Assembly (NCBI GenBank): GCA_001897295.1
Contig: MKSN01000001.1
Location: 565,417-629,416 of the forward strand
Reading direction: 5' to 3'
DNA length: 64,000 bases
DNA from: Candidatus Saccharibacteria bacterium 49-20
GTDB lineage: Bacteria > Patescibacteriota > Saccharimonadia > Saccharimonadales > Saccharimonadaceae
Of the stretch, positions 1 through 6,239 are shown piece by piece. Position 1 is the stretch's first letter. Every line of letters starts with the position of its first letter. The notes beneath the pieces are model-generated. The model saw only the letters and a program-made list of their open reading frames with translations, had not been told where the DNA came from and did no database searches. The translations under genes were made by a program, and so were the position numbers.

Positions 1-671
1 TGAAGTGAGCGCGTTTCACTTGCCGCCACTGCCGCAACTGGCGCACCGTACAGGGCCACTACTAGCGTGGTCTTTTGGCCGTTTAGTTCGCCGTCAACCA
101 CTGCAAATCCTACATCCACATAGTCATTTTTAAGAAGATTTTCACGGTGAGTCGCCGAATTCATCCACGCAGTGACTGTCGCTTGTGAAGTGGGATAATT
201 TTTCGCTAAGTTTTCACCCGCAACACTATAGTTATACCCGACATCACCAAACCATTTCCACGGTTCAGTGCCACTAGGTGAGACGTGCGCCCAGTACTGT
301 TCAGTAAACATATTTTGCGCCTTCAAGAATGCCGCATCGCTCAGTTGCGCATTAATTTGCAAATCCCCTGCCCCAACTTTTTCACGCTCGAGGTTCGTAT
401 CAGCCAATAACTCTTCGGTTTGAATATTCGATTGCTTCGCCAAGACACTTAAATGGCCTGTTGTCGCGAACCCATATACTACCTGCGCCAATAACGCGAT
501 GATGAGCACCGCAATAATGCCATGCGCCCGAATCAAATGTGGACGATATTCGTTTGCCTTGTGCGGAACCAGTACGTGCTTCGCGTGGCTCTGTACGCGC
601 TTCTTAAGAGGTACCTTTTTTGAGGTACTGCGCTTCTGAATCGGTTTTCGTTGTGTGTGTTTCGTGTTCAC
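1..671 (-). CDS. CAP/SCP-domain secreted protein (C-terminus cut off by window edge)
   Basis: Partial gene that runs off the left edge, with 223 codons visible. The chosen start is GTG at 671, behind a GAGG motif six bases upstream. The protein begins with a very basic, Lys/Arg-rich cytoplasmic stretch of about 55 residues, then one hydrophobic membrane segment (IIAVLIIALLAQVVYGF), then an extracellular domain. That domain carries CAP/SCP-PR1 family marks: NLEREKVGAGDL near the front, HVSPSGTEPWKWF, GENLAKNYP, and AWMNSATHRENLL. CAP proteins are usually secreted; enzyme or lipid-binding roles vary and cannot be assigned here. A TATACT box lies just upstream at 682-687. Family call is firm; function is open. 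Confidence 0.85.
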   Translation of the reverse strand, partial: MNTKHTQRKPIQKRSTSKKVPLKKRVQSHAKHVLVPHKANEYRPHLIRAHGIIAVLIIALLAQVVYGFATTGHLSVLAKQSNIQTEELLADTNLEREKVGAGDLQINAQLSDAAFLKAQNMFTEQYWAHVSPSGTEPWKWFGDVGYNYSVAGENLAKNYPTSQATVTAWMNSATHRENLLKNDYVDVGFAVVDGELNGQKTTLVVALYGAPVAAVAASETRSL

Positions 672-690
672 GATCAGCCTCAGTATAGCA

Positions 691-718
691 AAAAGCCCCT
701 ACGAGCGTAAGGGCTTTT
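691..718 (-). terminator. Rho-independent terminator of the beta-helix surface gene
   Basis: Stem AAAAGCCC / GGGCTTTT (691-698 with 711-718), followed on the minus strand by a T-run. It lies 24 bases past the stop codon at 742 and directly in front of the CAP gene promoter box. Confidence 0.8.
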
Positions 719-741
719 ATGGTATAGCTATTTTTTATTCA

Positions 742-3213
742 CTATTCAGCTTGGCGATTGCGCGCTGCGCCGACAATCCACCAGATAAGCGTTGCGAGTG
801 CTGCAACGATTAGGAGCCACCAGTACCATGCCATTCCAAGCACAGTGCCATCGCTGCTGTCGGTGTCGACTGCTGCAGCGAGGTTCTTTTCGGTTGAAGT
901 ACCTTCGACGGCTTTGGTGCCTTCAGTGGTGTCGTCACCAGTGTTAGCTCCGAGAACTTGGGCTGCGCCAAAGGTTGTAAGTGGCAACCCGCCATTTGGT
1001 TGATTGCTCAATGAGTTAGAATCTTGAGTAGGTTGAATAGGAGGCGTCACAACTTGGCTAATTATCACATTAGTAGTAAAGGCCTCAGTATCAAATGCGT
1101 CGTCTACTTCTGGATCAGCGCCTGCTTGGAACACCGCAACCCTGTGAGTCGTGTTGTTTGCAAGGTTCACACCACTGATAGTCCAAATTCCTTGTTCATC
1201 TGTAGTGCGGCTGTACTTTACATCGTCAACATAGATATCAAGTGCAATACCTTCAACACCCACACCATCTACGTTGTAAGAAATCACACCGGAAATGTTT
1301 GGAGTTGTGGTAGTGCGAGAGATTGGGGCGATTGCACCAATCACTGAACGGTCAATATTCTCTACGCTGTAGCTAAATGAGCCGGTGTTACCTGCAAAGT
1401 CGGTAAAGTTCACAGTTGAAGCTTCGTTATCTGTAACTTCTTTAGTAAAGACCGTACCACCGTTGGTGCTCACCCATCCCTGAGGAGCGTTTGAGGCTTC
1501 GTCAACAGTCACAGTAACAAGTACATTGTTTCGTGTTTGTGCAGTTGTTGAGTAATCAACACTAAGCACTTCTGGTGCAACGCCATCAACGGTGAAGTTA
1601 ACGGTTTCATTGAAGGTGTTGCCGCTGTTGTCGCGACCATAGACTTCAAGAGTATAGTCTGAACCATCGACAAAGTTGGTTGTATCAAGGTTAAAGGTTG
1701 GGTTGAGGCTACTACCGCCAGAACCTTGTGCCTTAAACACGCCACCCTTACGTACAGTGAAGTTCGTAAAGTTAACTGCAGTCTTCGTACCATCGCTCAA
1801 GCTTACGTTCACTGTATGCAATTGCTTGTTGGTACGGCTGCCATCTACTTCAGTGCCGTCTGCGTAGTTAATTGAGTTCACTACTGGTGTTGAAGTGTCG
1901 AGGTTGAACGTATTTTCGCGACCAGAAACTTCTTTATTGTACTTACCAAATTGGTCAATCACATACGCACCAGTCCATGTGTCATCGACAAAGATGTGCT
2001 TTGCTTCGGTGTGCGTGTTGGTGCCGCGTACAGTCAGGATTGCACCCGCCTTGTCCACGTCAATACCGTACCAAAGGTTGCCAGCGGTGTGAACGCCGTC
2101 GATAGTCACCTTGGAGCCGTTCACAATGAGACCTGCGAGGTTGTCCTTAAGGGTCACATTGGTAATAAGGGCGCCAGTTACGTTATAGGTCACTACTGCG
2201 TGTGGCTTAGTTGGGAAGCCTGAAGTCGCGGTAAGTGTACTTGTAGTAGTAACAGTAAGGTTTTTAAGAGTCGCGTTATTTGCAGTTACAACAAATGCAG
2301 CATTATTCAGGTTGCTTGTACGATCAAACGCGCTCGTCACTGTCTTGCCAGCACCATCAATAGTGACTGGCTTGTTTACTTGTACAGGTTGTGTAAGTGT
2401 TACATCTTTATTGAGTTGAAGGGTGTCTCCAGTTGAAGCGGCTGCAATCGCGCTTTCAATACTGTCGTACGCCTGTTGCTTGTTGAGATTAGTTGCAACA
2501 GGGTTTGCGACAGACACGTTGCGGTAAAGATAGGTTTTACCAGGAGCAACATATGAAACTGCAGTAAGTTTTTGGTAGAGTGCAGTGCTATCGACTGAAC
2601 CCTGCCCATCTACTACCCATACAGACGGCTTGTTGACTGCCTCAAAAGGCGCTGATTCACTCCAAAGCGCACCTTGAAGCGTTAATTGTGAGTTTGAAAG
2701 TGAAGGACTACTTCCACGTGACACTTCGATGCCGCCAAATTCGTGGCCATCTACGTGAGTATTACCTTTCAAGGTAACTTGTGAGCCGTTGATTAAGAAA
2801 CCGGCGTCACCACCCTTTACACGAAGGCTATTAATCTCAACGTTTGAGACATTGTAAGCCTGGAATACGTAGTCGCTCTTCCAACCCTCAAGCGAAGAAG
2901 TGGCGGTGTTCAATACAATAGTACTGTCGTTACCATTGATGCGTACATCACTTCGGCTCAATACGAGCTTTTCAGGTGCAGTAATAGTCACCTTTGAAGC
3001 AAGGTTAATGTACCCTACATTTGGATCGTTCAACGCATCTTTAAATGCGTCAAATGTGGTAATACCGCTCACGGTAGTCCCCGCAACTGCGCTTGCGTTT
3101 TGAGATAAAATAAACGGCACGCTCGCCGTCAAAGTACTCACCGCTAATATAAATGCAGTTGTTAATAATGTTATTTTCTTTCCTAGCGCTGTCGCTCGCA
3201 TACGTAGCTTCAT
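742..3213 (-). CDS. large exported beta-helix/Ig-like surface protein with C-terminal membrane anchor
   Basis: 823 residues from ATG at 3213, chosen because AGGGAG lies six bases upstream; a further in-frame ATG at 3234 has no such site and includes it. The order is: basic signal peptide (TLLTTAFILAVSTLTASV), a pectate-lyase-like right-handed beta-helix region of about 370 residues with two repeated halves (runs such as VTLKGNTHVDGHEFGGIEV and VTIDGVHTAGNLWYGIDV), then Ig-like domains including VDGVAPEVLSVDY and a carboxypeptidase-regulatory-like fold (GVGVEGIALDIYVDDVKY). A low-complexity spacer leads to the anchor LGMAWYWW, a membrane helix and a basic tail. It probably sits on the outer face of the membrane. 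The neighbour at 3330-3953 has the same anchor motif. Ligand unknown. Confidence 0.75.
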   Translation of the reverse strand: MKLRMRATALGKKITLLTTAFILAVSTLTASVPFILSQNASAVAGTTVSGITTFDAFKDALNDPNVGYINLASKVTITAPEKLVLSRSDVRINGNDSTIVLNTATSSLEGWKSDYVFQAYNVSNVEINSLRVKGGDAGFLINGSQVTLKGNTHVDGHEFGGIEVSRGSSPSLSNSQLTLQGALWSESAPFEAVNKPSVWVVDGQGSVDSTALYQKLTAVSYVAPGKTYLYRNVSVANPVATNLNKQQAYDSIESAIAAASTGDTLQLNKDVTLTQPVQVNKPVTIDGAGKTVTSAFDRTSNLNNAAFVVTANNATLKNLTVTTTSTLTATSGFPTKPHAVVTYNVTGALITNVTLKDNLAGLIVNGSKVTIDGVHTAGNLWYGIDVDKAGAILTVRGTNTHTEAKHIFVDDTWTGAYVIDQFGKYNKEVSGRENTFNLDTSTPVVNSINYADGTEVDGSRTNKQLHTVNVSLSDGTKTAVNFTNFTVRKGGVFKAQGSGGSSLNPTFNLDTTNFVDGSDYTLEVYGRDNSGNTFNETVNFTVDGVAPEVLSVDYSTTAQTRNNVLVTVTVDEASNAPQGWVSTNGGTVFTKEVTDNEASTVNFTDFAGNTGSFSYSVENIDRSVIGAIAPISRTTTTPNISGVISYNVDGVGVEGIALDIYVDDVKYSRTTDEQGIWTISGVNLANNTTHRVAVFQAGADPEVDDAFDTEAFTTNVIISQVVTPPIQPTQDSNSLSNQPNGGLPLTTFGAAQVLGANTGDDTTEGTKAVEGTSTEKNLAAAVDTDSSDGTVLGMAWYWWLLIVAALATLIWWIVGAARNRQAE

Positions 3214-3329
3214 AAAACACTCCCTGGTCGACATTCAGCACGGCCTGTATCCCGGCTATTGATATCTCACCATTAAATTCTTAACACAAATCTCAACTTT
3301 TGTATTTTATTTTTCTTAACTCTATCACT

Positions 3330-3953
3330 TTATTCTGCTTTTGGCAATACTGAACGTTTCCTTAAAACCTTATGTTTAAAAGCAAAGAATAAAGCAAAAC
3401 CAATAGCGGCGAGAATTCCCCACCAATACCACGCCGTCCCAAACAATCGCCAGCCTTCAGAAGTGCGTTCCACGGGAGCAGGTTTCATTGTCTGGGCGGC
3501 CGCAACCGCATACGGGCTATACCGGTTAAAATACGCCACGTACTCCGACTCACTCATGCGGCTGGTCGTTGAAGCGGTAACAGGGACTTGCTCAAGCGGT
3601 TCATATTGTGCGAGCGTCTGGTTAGGCGCGCTCACCTCTTGTACCTGTACTTTAGACGAAGTGTTAACTGGTATACTTGCGGTATTAGAGGGAGTCGCCG
3701 CAGGTGGTGGCGTAGGGTTCGCAGGTTGTGGTGCTTGTGTGAGCGCAGGTTGTTGAGTAGAAGATGTCACATTTTTAGGACATTCTACCCACAACACCGT
3801 CCGAACCACGCACCTTACCGTCCGTAATAAAGAAGGACTCTCGGCAAAAGAAGGCCGAGAGTTGATAATAACGAGACTGGAAGCTAGGAGCGCAGGCACT
3901 ACTATATACACGATAAGTATTTTACCCTGTAGGAACCCTCGCAGTGTGCGCAT
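3330..3953 (-). CDS. small membrane-anchored surface protein, AWYWW-type C-terminus
   Basis: 207 residues from ATG at 3953; a purine-rich GGGGAGG lies upstream and a TATACT box at 3999-4004. The N-terminus is a signal peptide or membrane helix (ILIVYIVVPALLASSLVII), followed by a short stretch with two cysteines (CVVRTVLWVEC), a Pro/Thr/Ala-rich low-complexity linker, and a C-terminal FGTAWYWW motif, membrane helix and basic tail. The anchor matches that of the large protein downstream (742-3213); the 116-base gap and common strand suggest co-expression. No known domain was recognised, so function is open. Confidence 0.7.
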   Translation of the reverse strand: MRTLRGFLQGKILIVYIVVPALLASSLVIINSRPSFAESPSLLRTVRCVVRTVLWVECPKNVTSSTQQPALTQAPQPANPTPPPAATPSNTASIPVNTSSKVQVQEVSAPNQTLAQYEPLEQVPVTASTTSRMSESEYVAYFNRYSPYAVAAAQTMKPAPVERTSEGWRLFGTAWYWWGILAAIGFALFFAFKHKVLRKRSVLPKAE

Positions 3954-4025
3954 GTATACGTGCCCTCCCCACTCGACAACTATATGTAGCGTACTTCTAG
4001 TATAGCATAACCGCTATATGGTGGG

Positions 4026-4415
4026 TTAATTGTTGAGCTGCTCCATACGGGTATCCATGTCGCGGTGACTCAGGCCGTAATAATGGGCCATTTCGTGCCA
4101 TAATGTGCGTTTCACCTCTTGGAAAAGTTTTTCCACGTCATCTTCGGCAACGCGCAGCAGTGAATTCTTAAATAACGTAATCTTATCTGGCAACATACCA
4201 CTAAAGCCCGAGCCACGTTGGGTCAATGGAATCCCCTCGTATAGGCCAAGGAGCATATGGTGTTCATCAAGGTGTGATTTCTGTACCTGGTATTCATCAG
4301 GGTCATCGGCATAAATAATCGCGACATTGTTGAGTCCCTCAATATATTCTTGAGGTAGTTCATCCATAGCGCGCGTAATCAGCGCATCAAACTCTTCGTC
4401 GGTAAGGGTAAGCAT
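4026..4415 (-). CDS. zincin-like metallopeptidase family protein (HExxHxxGxxH)
   Basis: 129 residues. The C-terminal half carries the extended zinc-site motif HEMAHYYGLSH, the signature of the small bacterial metallopeptidase family with the Zincin_1 fold (PF06262-like); full length agrees with that family. The two His of HExxH plus the distal His are zinc ligands and Glu is the catalytic base by family knowledge. No signal peptide or membrane segment, so it is cytoplasmic. The substrate is unknown. It is followed upstream by a 59-residue gene on the same strand, 30 bases away, and may share its promoter. Confidence 0.8.
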   Translation of the reverse strand: MLTLTDEEFDALITRAMDELPQEYIEGLNNVAIIYADDPDEYQVQKSHLDEHHMLLGLYEGIPLTQRGSGFSGMLPDKITLFKNSLLRVAEDDVEKLFQEVKRTLWHEMAHYYGLSHRDMDTRMEQLNN

Positions 4416-4445
4416 TTTTACAGTATATCAGGTAGCGCGTTTAGT

Positions 4446-4625
4446 TTATTGCACGTTTCCGTGAAGGTCTTTGGTGATCTCTTCCCACTCTTGAAGGAGC
4501 GCCGCGCCGTCTTCATCTTGAGTGAGGTCGATCACTTCGTCCTGTTCATAGGTATCAAGCTCGCTCACGCTGCCGTCATCCTGGGGATCGATTGGTTGAA
4601 GTTGTAAATATTGGAATAATGACAT
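4446..4625 (-). CDS. small acidic hypothetical protein (59 residues)
   Basis: Short reading frame, ATG at 4625 to TAA at 4446. The protein is strongly acidic, with QPIDPQDDGSVSELDTYEQD in its first half and no hydrophobic segment. It is supported by a good promoter (AGTCAA/ATTTAA, read on the minus strand as TTGACT-N17-TTAAAT) 40 bases upstream and by its place directly before the metallopeptidase gene. The ribosome-binding site is weak. Function not recognised. Confidence 0.55.
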   Translation of the reverse strand: MSLFQYLQLQPIDPQDDGSVSELDTYEQDEVIDLTQDEDGAALLQEWEEITKDLHGNVQ

Positions 4626-4664
4626 CTTGTTAAACTGCTGTTTGTGTTAATTGGTTATGTGCAT

Positions 4665-4693
4665 ATTTAAGCATAAACATATTAAAAAGTCAA
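4665..4693 (-). promoter_or_regulatory. promoter for the 59-residue gene and metallopeptidase
   Basis: On the minus strand TTGACT (4688-4693), a 17-base spacer, and TTAAAT (4665-4670) preceded by TGC. It mirrors the divergent promoter at 4720-4748, so the two form an inverted repeat. Confidence 0.65.
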
Positions 4694-4719
4694 TCCCCTA
4701 CGTTCACCCCCCCTTAATA

Positions 4720-4748
4720 TTGACTTTTTATCAAGCTTATGCTAATGT
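4720..4748 (+). promoter_or_regulatory. promoter of the 332-residue hypothetical gene
   Basis: TTGACT (4720-4725), 17-base spacer, TAATGT (4743-4748), with TGC before the -10 box. Transcription should start about 1-2 bases before the ATG at 4757, giving a nearly leaderless message. Confidence 0.7.
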
Positions 4749-4756
4749 AACTTCAA

Positions 4757-5755
4757 ATGACCGAACACCAAAATCGCGAAGTCCTTCACAATTCAGCCTC
4801 TCAAGAAACACAGCCAAAACTCTCGGCTCAAGAAAGGCTCGCTCAATCAGAACACTACGTACGCGCCATGTCGAGCGCACGCGTACTGCGTTCAAAAGAA
4901 TTCGCACTCGCCCGTAACTCCAACCTATCTGGAGCACAAGCCTTTGGTGAAGCAGCCGCAGCGCTCGCTCAATCACCTGAAGAAATTGATGACTTTGACC
5001 GCTCCCTTCTTACGACGGTTAGTCGCCTCGGTACTTATATGGACGCACAGCGAGAAATCGACGACATCAATAATGTACGCGATTTCGAGAAGCAACGCGG
5101 TAGTGATATCTCACAGGATGATATCGAGCGCCTCGCCGAGCTTAAACAAGAGTATATGCTCCCCTTCAACCACGCGGTTAAAGAATTGATTCTCGATAAC
5201 CCTACCCTCAACGCCGGTGACCTTCGTGACAACCTCGCCGTCGCCTACACCGCCATTTACGGCCGCCACAACACTCTTCGCCCAGAACAGCCTACCCAAG
5301 AAATCTCTCGACGCCCCGCCGAAGATGTCCTGTATAACATCGAAGCAGTTATTAATGGTATGCGTCATGAGGTTGCGACAGAAACGCTCTTTGCTGCGGC
5401 AGGCCTAAACTACGACTACAACGTAACCGACGAACAAGATAAGCACGGTCGCGATATCTACGCCGAAGTTGATGGAAAATGGGGTGGTATCGATATTAAA
5501 GCGAGCTTTGGTAAGGAGCGAAAGACCCACCAGCGCCAACGATTTTCAAAAGCCGTATGGACCGGCCTTACCGACGCCGACTTCCGTGGCCCCAAGGATG
5601 ACATGTCAGATTCAGTCTCTATCTCATTTGCCACTGCAAAGAAATATGCACCTGCATTTATTGATCGTATCCGCAAGATGCGCTCGGGTGAACTTGGCCG
5701 TCAGCACCGTGCCGCACGAAACACTGGTTCACGCGCCCTTCAGTACCATTCATAA
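4757..5755 (+). CDS. hypothetical protein with a possible PD-(D/E)XK-like C-terminal domain
   Basis: 332 residues, nearly leaderless. The N-terminal two thirds are helical and charged, without hydrophobic segments. Around residues 205-260 there is a suggestive arrangement: a Glu in HEVATETLFAAAGL, then KHGRDIYAEVDGKWGGIDIKAS. The order E...GRD...DIKA resembles the active-site core of PD-(D/E)XK nucleases (acidic, D, then D/E-x-K). This is a motif reading only, with no alignment. The tail is basic (RKMRSGELGRQHRAARN). The divergent partner genes on the minus strand have a mirror-image promoter. It is a single-gene unit; function is unproven. Confidence 0.6.
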   Translation: MTEHQNREVLHNSASQETQPKLSAQERLAQSEHYVRAMSSARVLRSKEFALARNSNLSGAQAFGEAAAALAQSPEEIDDFDRSLLTTVSRLGTYMDAQREIDDINNVRDFEKQRGSDISQDDIERLAELKQEYMLPFNHAVKELILDNPTLNAGDLRDNLAVAYTAIYGRHNTLRPEQPTQEISRRPAEDVLYNIEAVINGMRHEVATETLFAAAGLNYDYNVTDEQDKHGRDIYAEVDGKWGGIDIKASFGKERKTHQRQRFSKAVWTGLTDADFRGPKDDMSDSVSISFATAKKYAPAFIDRIRKMRSGELGRQHRAARNTGSRALQYHS

Positions 5756-5764
5756 GCGCAATAC

Positions 5765-5793
5765 TTTACAAATCATACAGTTTATGCTATAAT
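5765..5793 (+). promoter_or_regulatory. near-consensus sigma70-type promoter
   Basis: TTTACA (5765-5770), exactly 17 bases, then TATAAT (5788-5793). It drives the 106-residue gene at 5833, leaving a leader of about 33 bases with a strong ribosome-binding site. Confidence 0.85.
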
Positions 5794-5832
5794 GTTTATC
5801 GTACGTCCTCCTACAACCAGAAGGGAGAGAGG

Positions 5833-6153
5833 ATGAACGGGAGATCGACGACTTTTCAAGTCGTTGCCCTCGGACCTGTCCCCCGTAAGGATGGACCCGC
5901 CCCGAGTGCGCACGAAATCAACGAGTTCCTCGCAGAAGCTGGCCGCCGCAAGACGACCGCAACCTTCTTCGCGAAGAACCTCGATGACCCGAACCCCACT
6001 GCGCTGCAGTACGAGTTCGTCGTCCGAGTGAAAAATGTTGATTACGAAGATGATTCGTTCGAGCTGATTGACCAATACGGTCGCTGGTTCATGCTCGACG
6101 CATCATCCACCTCCACCAAGATGTCGACCGAGTTCGACATCATCAACCCCTAG
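5833..6153 (+). CDS. small hypothetical protein, probably well expressed
   Basis: 106 residues from ATG at 5833, with GGGAG five to six bases upstream and a near-consensus promoter. The protein has a mixed alpha/beta look: a basic start, a helix (SAHEINEFLAEAGRRKTTA), then beta-rich YEFVVRVKNVDY and FELIDQYGRWFMLDA. No cysteines, signal peptide or membrane segment. The coding sequence is visibly richer in GC at third positions than its left neighbour. It forms a single-gene transcription unit closed by the hairpin at 6201-6221. Family not recognised. Confidence 0.7.
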   Translation: MNGRSTTFQVVALGPVPRKDGPAPSAHEINEFLAEAGRRKTTATFFAKNLDDPNPTALQYEFVVRVKNVDYEDDSFELIDQYGRWFMLDASSTSTKMSTEFDIINP

Positions 6154-6200
6154 ACCCCTTGGGTTTTCCGAGTCCCCAGCTTTACGGCTGCGGTTGAAAC

Positions 6201-6221
6201 GGAAAGCTCGAGGGGCTTTCC
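6201..6221. terminator. hairpin between convergent genes, probable terminator
   Basis: GGAAAGC and GCTTTCC pair around a short GC-rich loop, followed by CATTTCTT on the plus strand. It sits between the end of the 106-residue gene (6153) and the end of ileS (6240), so it may serve both. Confidence 0.6.
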
Positions 6222-6239
6222 ATTTCTTGCGATACTTCG

